Source: an uncultured Ignavibacteria bacterium (GTDB taxonomy: Bacteria > Bacteroidota > Ignavibacteria > SZUA-365). Taken from it: DNA of 14,790 nt. The stretch is taken from positions 1-14,790 of the forward strand of contig CAJXSA010000046.1 in NCBI GenBank assembly GCA_913060595.1, read 5' to 3'. Positions 1 to 7,391 of this stretch are shown piece by piece. Made by a program: the position numbers and the translations under genes. Numbering within the stretch: the stretch's first letter is position 1; every line of letters begins with the position of its first letter. The notes beneath the pieces are model-generated. The model was not told the DNA's origin. It ran no database searches and saw only the letters and a list, made by a program, of their open reading frames with translations.

Positions 1-1680
1 AATCCTGACTGGCAGACGCTGAAGGTCACGCGCTCGGAAACAACCATGCGCGACGGCAGCAAGGTGAAATCTCCGTTCAACGCCTACAACGAGGTGCTGC
101 CGCGAAGCGCCGCCGGCGCCGCGCCGTTCAGTCACCTGAAGGAGATGGTGGTCACGCATACCGGACTGGAAGCCGGCGCGGTTGTGGATTTTGCCTACAC
201 GCTGGAAACGAAGCCCGGCATGTTCCCGGGACTGATGGGACGCGTGGTCTGCGGCGACCGCAACCATATCGTACAGATGACCATACGCGTCAAGGTTCCC
301 GCAGGCATGGAGCTGATGCACGGCTTCGCACGCGACAATGTGTCGCCGGAGATCACCGACGAAGCCGGCATGACGGTGTACACCTGGCGGCGGAAGCACA
401 TCCCGCAGTATGAGGACGAGGCACATCAGCCCTCCCCGGATCGCGTGCTTCCGGTGCTGTACTTTTCCACGGTGCCGTTCGATCAGCTGCCCCTGCACGT
501 GTTCGGGGAAGGCGGACCGGCGCCGCTGCCCGAGCACCTGGTGCAGCTTGCCGCCAATATCAGCGAAGTCCATCCCGAACCGCTCGACCGCGCCCTCGCG
601 CTGAGGGAGTGGGTGGCCAAGCGCATCGGGCGCTCCCGCGTTCCGCTGGACATGCTGGGATATAAGGTTCGTTCGGTCGAAGAAATCCTCGCGTACAACG
701 TGGGCTCCGATCTCGACCGCGCGGTGATGCTCGCGCAGCTCTGCCGCGCGATGGGCATCGAGGCTGCTCCGGCACTGTTCAGTCACGATATCACCACGGG
801 TGGAATGCGCATCACACACATGCCCGATCAGCAGGGCGGGGAAATGATGGAAATCGGTCCCGAGGCGACACCGAACGTTGCGGCGCTGCATCTTTTCCCG
901 CACGCCGTGGTTGTCTGCCAGGGACTCGCCGGACATCCGCTGCTCGTGCTCGATCCCTCGCATGACACGCAGAGCGGTCCTTTCCCGGCCGCATACCGCA
1001 AGGGATTCTTCCTGCCGATCGAAGGCATGCCCCCGCATGTGTGGTACTCCTCCTCCGGTCCCGAGGTCACGTCTGCGTCGATCACCTCCGACTGGTCGCT
1101 GGGTGCGGACGGTTATGTCTCCGGGCGCAGCAGCGTGTCCGTCGACGGCATGCGCAGCCAGGCCTTCGACCCCGCTGCGTTCAAGCGGCAGGCGCGCAGC
1201 GCGCTGGCATCGGCCGCGCAGGGCATGACCGCCGAGGCGGACACTGTTGACGTCCGTGAGAACGGACTGACGGTGTGCGAAGTCGGCGTCGATGCGAAGA
1301 CTCCGCTCGAGGAGCACGGCGGATACTACGCCTTCCGGCTTCCCACTGCGCCCGGCGGCATCTCCGCGCTGCATCTCCCGATCGGCGACCGCAGGCGCAT
1401 CACGCCCGTGGCGCTTCCCGGTCCCATGAAGGAAGAGCTGCGCACCGTGATACACCTGGACGGCTTCCGCGCGGTCGACGTGCCGCGTCCCCTGGAAATC
1501 CGCAACAACATCGGCAGCGTGCGCAGCGTGATCACAGCGGACGCCCACGATGTGGAAATCACACGCGTGCTCACCATCGACGTCGACGAGATCAAGCCCG
1601 AAGGCTATGTCGACCTGCAGGAACTGCTGCGCGCATGGCGCCATCCGGCCCACAACACACTTCTGTTCACCCGCAAATAG
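1..1680 (+). CDS. DUF3857/transglutaminase-like protein, 5' end outside window
   Basis: Partial gene. The frame is open from base 1, and the first in-frame ATG (base 46) lies inside the conserved DUF3857 region, so the real start is upstream. Numbering from that ATG: residues 1-130 are the end of DUF3857 (the LKEMVVTHTGLEAGAVVDF segment at 31-49), about 175-305 is a transglutaminase-like core, and 340-544 is a C-terminal beta-rich tail. The core keeps His286 (PHAVVV) and Asp303 (VLDPS) of the papain-like triad. The Cys expected in the usual G-x-C-x-D motif is Asp222 (GSDLD), so it is probably not a working transglutaminase. Family members are exported or periplasmic proteins of unknown role, common in Bacteroidota. 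It is followed by a GC hairpin and then the thioesterase. Family assignment is firm; loss of activity is inferred. Confidence 0.85.
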   Translation, partial: NPDWQTLKVTRSETTMRDGSKVKSPFNAYNEVLPRSAAGAAPFSHLKEMVVTHTGLEAGAVVDFAYTLETKPGMFPGLMGRVVCGDRNHIVQMTIRVKVPAGMELMHGFARDNVSPEITDEAGMTVYTWRRKHIPQYEDEAHQPSPDRVLPVLYFSTVPFDQLPLHVFGEGGPAPLPEHLVQLAANISEVHPEPLDRALALREWVAKRIGRSRVPLDMLGYKVRSVEEILAYNVGSDLDRAVMLAQLCRAMGIEAAPALFSHDITTGGMRITHMPDQQGGEMMEIGPEATPNVAALHLFPHAVVVCQGLAGHPLLVLDPSHDTQSGPFPAAYRKGFFLPIEGMPPHVWYSSSGPEVTSASITSDWSLGADGYVSGRSSVSVDGMRSQAFDPAAFKRQARSALASAAQGMTAEADTVDVRENGLTVCEVGVDAKTPLEEHGGYYAFRLPTAPGGISALHLPIGDRRRITPVALPGPMKEELRTVIHLDGFRAVDVPRPLEIRNNIGSVRSVITADAHDVEITRVLTIDVDEIKPEGYVDLQELLRAWRHPAHNTLLFTRK

Positions 1681-1693
1681 CATACATTCCGCA

Positions 1694-1722
1694 GCGGCCG
1701 TCCCTCGCGCAGGGACGGCCGC
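1694..1722 (+). terminator. Strong GC hairpin after the transglutaminase-like gene
   Basis: A perfect 12-bp inverted repeat (GCGGCCGTCCCT / AGGGACGGCCGC) with a 5-base loop lies between the stop at 1680 and the next ATG at 1737. No T run follows, so it is not a classic intrinsic terminator. It may stabilise the upstream mRNA end, terminate inefficiently, or attenuate entry into the thioesterase operon. Confidence 0.5.
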
Positions 1723-1736
1723 CGGAATGCCCTGAC

Positions 1737-2171
1737 ATGGCAAGAATCAAAATCCCCCTCCCGGAACATTTTCCCTTTCAGACGGAAATTACCGTGCGCA
1801 TCACAGATGCGAATTACGCGGGACATCTCGGCAACGATTCCGTTTTTTCCCTCACGCACGAGGCGCGCGAGCGTTTCCTGCGCTCCCTCGGCTTTCGCGA
1901 GGATGACGTCGACGGTGCCGGCATCATCATGAACGATGCGGCGGTGATGTACCGCAGCGAGGCCTTTCCCGGCGAAGTGCTGCGCGTGGAGATCACCGTC
2001 GCGGATATCTATCGCAAGGGCTGCGACGTGCTCTACCGCTTCAGCTGCGTCGAAGACGGACGCGAGGTGGCCCGCGTGAAAACGGGCATCGTCTTTTTCG
2101 ACTTCGCTACGCGGAGCATGGTCTCGACACCGCAGGCGTTTCTCGACGCTGTCCGCGTGCCCGCAGCCTGA
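1737..2171 (+). CDS. Hot-dog fold acyl-CoA thioesterase (YbgC/FadM-like)
   Basis: A 144-residue protein of typical length for single-domain hot-dog thioesterases, which hydrolyse acyl-CoA or acyl-ACP thioesters in the cytoplasm. Residues 20-33 read VRITDANYAGHLGN, matching the family pattern VRxxDxDxxGHxNN: Asp24 is the likely catalytic acid, followed by Gly29-His30 and Asn33. The helix THEARERFLRSLG (40-52) is the usual central helix. ATG 1737 was chosen because it begins just before this domain; the frame stays open far upstream, but that part runs antisense-like through the previous gene and has no family features. There is no clear Shine-Dalgarno sequence. Its stop overlaps the start of the transporter gene (TGATG), so the two are probably cotranslated. 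The substrate cannot be read from the sequence. Confidence 0.85.
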   Translation: MARIKIPLPEHFPFQTEITVRITDANYAGHLGNDSVFSLTHEARERFLRSLGFREDDVDGAGIIMNDAAVMYRSEAFPGEVLRVEITVADIYRKGCDVLYRFSCVEDGREVARVKTGIVFFDFATRSMVSTPQAFLDAVRVPAA

Positions 2172-3013
2172 TGCTGTATCTCGCGCTGGCCGTCGTCTGC
2201 AGTGTCGGCATCGCCGTCACCTTCAAGTACGCCGACCGTGCGGGCATGCCCACCTTCGCACTGTTCGCCGTCAATTACCTTATCGCCACCGGCAGCGCCA
2301 CACTGGCGAGCGGGGGACCGGGCGCCGTGGTATTTTCCACGACTGTCGTCTCCTTCGGCATGCTGCTCGGGACGCTCTTCGTCTGGAGCTTTTTCCTGCT
2401 CATGCTGACCGTGCGCAAGCTCGGCATGGTCATTCCCGTTACGCTCATGCGCCTGTCGGTGGTACTGCCCGTGCTGGGCTCTATTCTCATTTTCGCCGAG
2501 CAGCCCACGCTGCTGCAGTCCGCCGGCATCGTGCTCGCCTTCGCCGTGCTGCCGCTGGCCTCACGCGAGAAGCTGACGCGCGCGACGCTGCGTCCGCTGC
2601 TGAAAGGCGGACTCGGCTGGGCACTGGTGCTGTTCATTTCCTACGGGGTGACGGATTTTCTCTTCAAAGTGCAGAAGGAAATGCTGCCCGTGCGCGATCC
2701 CTACGACCTGCTGGTCGTCGTCTTCGGCACCGCGCTGGCCATCACCCTGACCGCGGCCGTCGTGCGGCGCGAGCGCGTGACTGCGCGCGTGTTGGGACTC
2801 GGCATCGTTCTCGGACTGCTCAACCTGTACTCCACTTATTTTTTCATACGCGCCCTCGGCGAACTGCCGGGCATCGTCGTGTATCCCGCCAACGGCATCG
2901 GCATCATCGTGCTCTCGTCCCTCGTCGGCGTGCTGCTGTGGAAGGAGCCGCTGCCTGCGCGCAACGTCGCCGCACTGCTGCTCGCGGCCGTGGCCCTCGT
3001 CCTGCTCGCCTGA
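2171..3013 (+). CDS. EamA/DMT-superfamily transporter, 10 membrane segments
   Basis: A 280-residue integral membrane protein with about ten hydrophobic segments (roughly 2-21, 27-47, 58-81, 85-108, 114-130, 147-167, 180-198, 208-230, 234-257, 263-280). Two five-helix halves separated by a charged loop (131-146) fit the EamA fold of drug/metabolite exporters. Family signs are the short helix ends with WKEPL (257-261) before the last helix and the corresponding FAEQPT (108-113) at the end of the first half. The start codon overlaps the thioesterase stop. The glycosyltransferase follows 9 bases after the stop. The exported substrate is unknown; amino acids, nucleotide-sugar-like metabolites or drugs are all possible for this family. 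Confidence 0.82.
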   Translation: MLYLALAVVCSVGIAVTFKYADRAGMPTFALFAVNYLIATGSATLASGGPGAVVFSTTVVSFGMLLGTLFVWSFFLLMLTVRKLGMVIPVTLMRLSVVLPVLGSILIFAEQPTLLQSAGIVLAFAVLPLASREKLTRATLRPLLKGGLGWALVLFISYGVTDFLFKVQKEMLPVRDPYDLLVVVFGTALAITLTAAVVRRERVTARVLGLGIVLGLLNLYSTYFFIRALGELPGIVVYPANGIGIIVLSSLVGVLLWKEPLPARNVAALLLAAVALVLLA

Positions 3014-3022
3014 GTCCGCACC

Positions 3023-4039
3023 ATGCCCACGCCGATCAGCGTCATACTGCCCGTCCGCAACGCCGCCGCCACCGTCGGCGAGGCCGTGCGCAGTCTCGGA
3101 GTGGCCGGACTCGACGACGTGGAAATCATCGCCATTGACGACGGCAGCACCGACGAGACGCCCGCGGTTCTCGACGCACTGCGCAGGGAAATCGCGGCGC
3201 TGCGTGTGCTCCGTCAGCCGCATGGCGGCATCGCGGCGGCGCTGGAAGCGGGACGGACGGCCGCGCGCGGTGCGTACATCGCGCGCATGGATGCCGACGA
3301 CATCGCGCTTCCGTATCGGCTCGCGCGGCAGCGCCGTTTCCTCGACCGGCACCCGGGCATCGGCGTTGTGAGCGGACGTGTGCGCTTCGGCGGCAGCCGC
3401 AGGACCGCGAAGGGCTATGCGGCGTACGTGGACTGGATCAACACGCTGCACGACCCTGCGGACTTCGCAGCACAGCGCTTCGTAGAATCCCCGCTGGCGC
3501 ATCCGGCGGTGATGTTCCGCGCAGAGTGCGCGCAGCGCCACGGGGGATACCGCGACGGCATGTTCCCGGAGGACTACGAGCTGTGGCTGCGCTGGATGGA
3601 AGCGGGCGTGCAGTTCGCGTCCATTCCCGAAGAGGTGCTGATATGGCACGATCCGCCGCAGCGGCTCTCGCGCACACATCCGCGCTACACCATCGACGCG
3701 TTTTACGCAATGAAGGCGGAATACCTGGCGCGCTGGTGCGCGCTGCATGTGCGGGACTGGCCCCGGGTCATTGTCTGGGGGGCGGGACGCACGACGCGCA
3801 AGCGCGTGCAGCACCTGCAGTCCTGCGGCGCACGCGTGCGGCTGTGGGTGGATATCGATGAGAAAAAAATCGGGCACACCGTCGACGGTGCGCCCGTGGT
3901 CGGACCGGAGGATCTGCCTCCGCCCGGTCAGGGATTCATCATTCCATTTGTCGGGAGTCGCAGCGCGCGTGCGCAGATCCGCACCTGGCTGGAGGGAAAC
4001 GGCTACGTGCTGGAACGGGACTTCATTCCCGCCGCGTAG
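3023..4039 (+). CDS. Family 2 glycosyltransferase with extra C-terminal nucleotide-binding-like domain
   Basis: A 338-residue protein. Residues 4-210 are a GT-A fold: ISVILPVRN at the start, the nucleotide-binding DDGSTD (39-44), the metal-binding DADD (90-93), and FPEDYELW (181-188), which carries the ED that usually holds the catalytic base. From about 247 a second domain begins with a Rossmann-like strand-loop (VIVWGAGRTTRK, 249-260; Gly253 and Gly255), continues with LWVDIDEKKIG (274-284), and ends at the C terminus. This resembles the N-terminal domain of PglD-like and methyltransferase-associated proteins rather than a normal GT2 tail. It has no membrane segment, so it is cytoplasmic or peripheral. 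It is the last gene of the thioesterase-transporter run and converges on the next gene with a gap of only 24 bases. Sugar donor and acceptor are unknown. Confidence 0.85.
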   Translation: MPTPISVILPVRNAAATVGEAVRSLGVAGLDDVEIIAIDDGSTDETPAVLDALRREIAALRVLRQPHGGIAAALEAGRTAARGAYIARMDADDIALPYRLARQRRFLDRHPGIGVVSGRVRFGGSRRTAKGYAAYVDWINTLHDPADFAAQRFVESPLAHPAVMFRAECAQRHGGYRDGMFPEDYELWLRWMEAGVQFASIPEEVLIWHDPPQRLSRTHPRYTIDAFYAMKAEYLARWCALHVRDWPRVIVWGAGRTTRKRVQHLQSCGARVRLWVDIDEKKIGHTVDGAPVVGPEDLPPPGQGFIIPFVGSRSARAQIRTWLEGNGYVLERDFIPAA

Positions 4040-4063
4040 CGGAAACTCCCGGCAGCGGCGAAT

Positions 4064-4714
4064 TTATTCCCCCTCACCCTCCGTGTTGCGGCGCAGCAGG
4101 CGGAAGGCGATGTCGCGTCCGAATCCTTCCTTCATCGCCATCTGAATCCACATCATGGCCATGGGTTCGAGATAGCGCGCATGCTGCAGGGGGCCGGTGA
4201 TCACCGGATCGAAGCCGATGGCCGCGGCCATGTTCGCCACCGCCTGATTGGCTTTCTTGTCGTCGCCGCAGAGAAACATCGAGGCGCTGCCGTCCTCGAA
4301 AACGGGATCGGCCATGGTTTCCCAGCCCATGGTGTTGAAGGCCTTGACCACGGGCGTGTCATGCACCCAGCGGGCCAGCTGTTCTGCGCCGGAGCTGGAA
4401 TGTCCCACCGCCAGGCGCAGTCCGGGCGCGATGGGATTGGTGCAGTCAACAAGAATGGTGGAGCCCAGCTTGCCCATCTGTTCAATGACGGCGCGCAGGG
4501 CGGAATGCGGTGTGGCCAGGATGATGGCGTCCGCGTGACGCGGGAGTTCGTCGATGCTCTCGGTGCAGGCGTTTTCCCCTGCCTCGCGGATCAGCTGCTG
4601 TACTTTTTCCGTATGCGGATCGCGCACGCCGAAGAGCACGCGGTAACCCGCCTGCGCAAAGCGCCTGCCGAGTGTGGCGCCCACGTTGCCCGTTCCGATG
4701 ATTCCAATGGTCAT
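4064..4714 (-). CDS. F420H2:NADP oxidoreductase-like NADP-binding protein
   Basis: A 216-residue protein, close to the usual length of the NADPH-dependent F420 reductase family. The N terminus has a Rossmann motif GTGNVG (7-12) and, after the second strand, Arg31 (GVRDP), a position that often holds the 2'-phosphate of NADP. ILATPHSALR (65-74), LVDCTNP (88-94) and VVKAFNTMGWE (122-132) are typical family segments; the last lies near the substrate side. Many bacterial relatives act without F420, so the true substrate is open. ATG 4714 directly precedes the first beta strand, and AGGAG lies 11 bases upstream on the minus strand. Convergent with the glycosyltransferase and divergent from the dehydratase. 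Confidence 0.8.
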   Translation of the reverse strand: MTIGIIGTGNVGATLGRRFAQAGYRVLFGVRDPHTEKVQQLIREAGENACTESIDELPRHADAIILATPHSALRAVIEQMGKLGSTILVDCTNPIAPGLRLAVGHSSSGAEQLARWVHDTPVVKAFNTMGWETMADPVFEDGSASMFLCGDDKKANQAVANMAAAIGFDPVITGPLQHARYLEPMAMMWIQMAMKEGFGRDIAFRLLRRNTEGEGE

Positions 4715-4751
4715 GGTCGTATGATCTCCTGAGTAGTCGCTTGTATCAACA

Positions 4752-4812
4752 ACGGCGATGGAGTGCGGGTGCCCCGGACGTCGATGATTTTTTTGAAGAT
4801 TCCCATCGCCGT
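4752..4812. repeat. 10-bp perfect inverted repeat in the divergent promoter region
   Basis: ACGGCGATGG (4752-4761) and its exact reverse complement CCATCGCCGT (4803-4812) are separated by 41 bases in the gap between the minus-strand reductase-like gene and the plus-strand dehydratase. The enclosed segment contains a small CGGG/CCCG hairpin (4766-4776) and a run of T. It could be paired operator half-sites or the base stem of a structured leader of the dehydratase mRNA. Confidence 0.45.
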
Positions 4813-4849
4813 AACTTCCGGTATTGCGCATCCAATAGCAACCCGGACA

Positions 4850-5812
4850 ATGGACAGCATACCGACGAAACAGGACATCGAGCAGGCGGCCGCGCGCATT
4901 CGTGACGTGGCGCATCGCACGCCGGTGCTGAGCTCGCGCACGCTTTCCGGCATGAGCGGGGCCGATCTTTTCTTTAAATGCGAGAACCTGCAGCGGGTGG
5001 GCGCATTCAAGTTCCGCGGTGCCTCCAACGCCGTGCTCTCCCTCGGTGAGGAGGAAGCCGCGCGCGGTGTCGCCACGCATTCCTCCGGCAATCACGCGCA
5101 GGCACTGGCGCTGGCCGCACGGCTGCGCGGTATTCCGGCGCATATCGTCATGCCCGAAAACGCGCCCGCCGTCAAGCAGCGGGCCGTACGCGGGTACGGG
5201 GCGGAAATCACCTTCTGCGCACCCACGCTCGAGGCGCGCGAGAGCACGCTGGCGGAAGTGATCGCGCGCACGGGCGCCACCTTCATCCATCCCTACAACG
5301 ACTGGCGCATCATCGCGGGACAGGCGACGACGGGGAAGGAACTGATCGAAGAAGTGCCGGACCTCGATGTCATCATGGCGCCGGTCGGGGGCGGGGGACT
5401 GCTGAGCGGAACCGCGCTCGCGGCGCACTATTATTCTCCCGCCACCGCGGTGATCGCGGCCGAACCCGCAGGAGCGGACGACGCGGCGCGCTCCTTCCGC
5501 GCGGGCCACATTATTCCCTCGCTGCAGCCGCGCACGGTGGCAGACGGACTGCTGACTTCTCTCGGGGACAAGACCTTCGCGGTGATACGCGACCATGTGC
5601 GGGATATCGTGACCGTCGACGACGCGGCCATCATACGCGCGATGCGCCTTGTGTGGGAGCGCATGAACGTCGTCATCGAACCCTCCGCGGCCGTGCCGCT
5701 GGCCGCCGTGCTGGAAGGCGCGGTGGAAGTGCGCGGCATGCGCGTGGGCATCATATTCTCCGGCGGCAACCTGGACCTGGACCGCCTGCCCTGGATGGAG
5801 GCGAGCGCATGA
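4850..5812 (+). CDS. PLP-dependent serine/threonine dehydratase or serine racemase-like enzyme
   Basis: A 320-residue fold-type II PLP enzyme that converts serine or threonine to pyruvate or 2-oxobutyrate, or racemises serine or hydroxyaspartate. The PLP Schiff-base lysine is Lys54 (GAFKFRGASNA). Ser79 in SSGNH (79-82 region) corresponds to the re-face catalytic serine of serine racemase. The phosphate-binding loop is GGGG (181-184 region), and SGGN (304-307) contacts the pyridine ring. Glu205, Ala209 and Asp211 in AEPAGADDA reproduce the metal site of serine racemases. There is no C-terminal ACT domain, so it is not the feedback-regulated biosynthetic IlvA type. ATG 4850 matches the family's N terminus; in-frame ATGs at 4763 and 4784 would add an unrelated leader that runs into the inverted repeat. 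ATGA overlap with the next gene. Confidence 0.88.
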   Translation: MDSIPTKQDIEQAAARIRDVAHRTPVLSSRTLSGMSGADLFFKCENLQRVGAFKFRGASNAVLSLGEEEAARGVATHSSGNHAQALALAARLRGIPAHIVMPENAPAVKQRAVRGYGAEITFCAPTLEARESTLAEVIARTGATFIHPYNDWRIIAGQATTGKELIEEVPDLDVIMAPVGGGGLLSGTALAAHYYSPATAVIAAEPAGADDAARSFRAGHIIPSLQPRTVADGLLTSLGDKTFAVIRDHVRDIVTVDDAAIIRAMRLVWERMNVVIEPSAAVPLAAVLEGAVEVRGMRVGIIFSGGNLDLDRLPWMEASA

Positions 5813-6513
5813 GCGGCGGCCGTTACCGGGCGATATTCTTCGACGCCGACGACACCATTTTCGACTATCACGCCGGGGAAGAGGCCGCTTTCGCGCGAAC
5901 GGCGGAAGCCTTCGGACTCGGCGATCGCACGGGTGAGGCGCGGGCGCGCTACCGGCTGCACAACACCGCCGTCTGGCGCGCGCTCGAAGAGGGACGCATC
6001 ACGCAGGACGCGCTCAAGGTCGAGCGCTTCCGCCTGCTGCTCGCCGACATGGGCTGCGACACCGCCTCCGCCGCCGACATGGGCTATCATTACCTCGACC
6101 GGCTCGTGGAGCAGACGCAGCTGCTGGCGGGGGCGGAGGAGGTTGTCGCGCGGGCAGCGGAGAAGTTCATCCTCGTGCTGGTGACCAACGGACTGACGAC
6201 GGTGCAGCGCCGTCGCTTCGCCGCGGCACCCGTGACGCGGCATTTCGAGGACATTCTCATTTCCGAGGAACTCGGCGTCGCCAAGCCCGATCCCGCCATT
6301 TTCACCCCGGCGCTGGAGAAGCACCGGCTCGGCGGGGAGGAGGTCTTGCTCGTGGGCGACAGCACGACCAGCGACATGCCCGCCGCGCGCAACGCCGGCA
6401 TGGATTTCTGCTGGGTGAATCCGGCCGGGGCGGAGGCGCCTGAGGGATATGCGCCGCGCTATGTCGTCGCGGGCATCGGCGAACTGCTTCGCATACTTGA
6501 TCTGGACGGGTAG
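5809..6513 (+). CDS. HAD-superfamily phosphatase, YjjG-like nucleotidase
   Basis: A 234-residue haloacid dehalogenase-type phosphatase. Motif I is FFDADDTIFD (10-19) with nucleophile Asp12 and acid/base Asp14; the DADDT wording is characteristic of YjjG-type pyrimidine nucleotidases, which remove phosphate from non-canonical nucleotides. Motif II is Thr126-Asn127 (LVTNG), motif III Lys159 (VAKPDP), and motif IV GDSTTSD (183-189). Residues about 20-100 form the helical cap. ATG 5809 overlaps the dehydratase stop (ATGA) and has GGAGG at 5797-5801, seven bases upstream, so the start is well supported. It is the middle gene of a tight three-gene run. Exact substrate unproven. Confidence 0.85.
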   Translation: MSGGRYRAIFFDADDTIFDYHAGEEAAFARTAEAFGLGDRTGEARARYRLHNTAVWRALEEGRITQDALKVERFRLLLADMGCDTASAADMGYHYLDRLVEQTQLLAGAEEVVARAAEKFILVLVTNGLTTVQRRRFAAAPVTRHFEDILISEELGVAKPDPAIFTPALEKHRLGGEEVLLVGDSTTSDMPAARNAGMDFCWVNPAGAEAPEGYAPRYVVAGIGELLRILDLDG

Positions 6514-6515
6514 CC

Positions 6516-7289
6516 ATGGCCGGGGACCGCAATATTGTCATTTTCGGCTGTTCACGCGGCATCGGACGCGCGCTGGCGGAGGAGTACGCCCGCCGGGGCG
6601 CGAGGCTGGTGCTGCTTTCGCGCGATCAGGACGCCATCGCGGAGCTGCAGCGTGCGATCGAGGCGCAGGGAGGGGAGGCGTGGTCCAGGAACTGCGACGT
6701 CTCCGATGCAGAGGATGTGCAGGCTGCCGTATCCTATGCGCGGGAATGCCTGGGCGGCATCGATGTCGCGATTGTCAACGCGGGCGTCGGGGGCCCGGAG
6801 TGGATGCGGGATTTCCGCGCGTCGGAATACCGCCGTGTCATGGAGACGAACACCTTCGGCATCGCCAATGTGCTGGAGGTGCTCATTCCCGTCATGCGCG
6901 CGCAGGGCGGAGGCGTCATCGCCGGTGTCACCAGCATCGCTGAGGTGCGCGGTTTTCCCGGGTCGGCGGCCTACTGCAGCAGCAAGGCAGCCGCGTCCAC
7001 GCTGCTCGAATCCGCGCGTGTCGAACTGCGCGACTTCGGCATTCGCGTGCTCACCGTGCGGCCGGGCTTCGTGCGCACGGCGATGACGGCGAAGAATGAG
7101 TTTTTCATGCCCTTCCTGATGTCGCCCGCACGGGCGGCGCGCATCATTCGCCGGGGCATCGAACGCCGCCGGCGTATCATCGCCTTCCCCTGGCCGACGG
7201 TGCTGCTTTCGCGCATCGTGCGCGTTCTGCCGAACGCGCTCTACGATTTCGCCGCGCGCCGCGCGCGTTCCGAAAATATGCGGTCCTGA
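6516..7289 (+). CDS. Short-chain dehydrogenase/reductase (SDR)
   Basis: A 257-residue classical SDR. The cofactor loop is GCSRGIG (11-17), with Cys in the usual Ala position. Asn88-Ala-Gly follows the fourth strand, and the catalytic tetrad is Asn112, Ser140, Tyr153 and Lys157 (YCSSK). Ser35-Arg36 at the end of the second strand (LLSRD) favours NADP over NAD. The last 60 residues are Arg-rich with a hydrophobic stretch (WPTVLLSRIVRVLP), as in SDRs near membranes that reduce lipid or ketone substrates. Only 2 bases separate it from the HAD gene, so it is likely cotranscribed. There is no clear Shine-Dalgarno sequence. Substrate unknown. Confidence 0.86.
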   Translation: MAGDRNIVIFGCSRGIGRALAEEYARRGARLVLLSRDQDAIAELQRAIEAQGGEAWSRNCDVSDAEDVQAAVSYARECLGGIDVAIVNAGVGGPEWMRDFRASEYRRVMETNTFGIANVLEVLIPVMRAQGGGVIAGVTSIAEVRGFPGSAAYCSSKAAASTLLESARVELRDFGIRVLTVRPGFVRTAMTAKNEFFMPFLMSPARAARIIRRGIERRRRIIAFPWPTVLLSRIVRVLPNALYDFAARRARSENMRS

Positions 7290-7391
7290 TACCGGATTTC
7301 ATTAATTTGCTTCTGCCGCCGGTGTGCTTTGTGTAAGCGGGCGGCCGAATCCTGCGCATCCATCACTGTTCATAAAATTGAGGAAATTCGT

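Noticed and set aside
2561..3877. Long open frame on the minus strand across the transporter and glycosyltransferase genes
   Set aside because: It is antisense to two well-supported genes. Its translation is rich in His, Arg, Asp and Gln with no motif, as expected from the reverse frame of GC-rich coding DNA.
4763..4849. Longer N terminus for the PLP enzyme from ATG 4763 or 4784
   Set aside because: The added residues match nothing in the family and would translate through the inverted repeat; ATG 4850 gives the normal length.
7290..7391. Promoter TTGCTT-17-TGTGTA or TAAAAT before isocitrate dehydrogenase
   Set aside because: The first matches the consensus in too few positions. The second would place the start point inside or after the ribosome binding site. 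A promoter may be here, but I cannot point to it.
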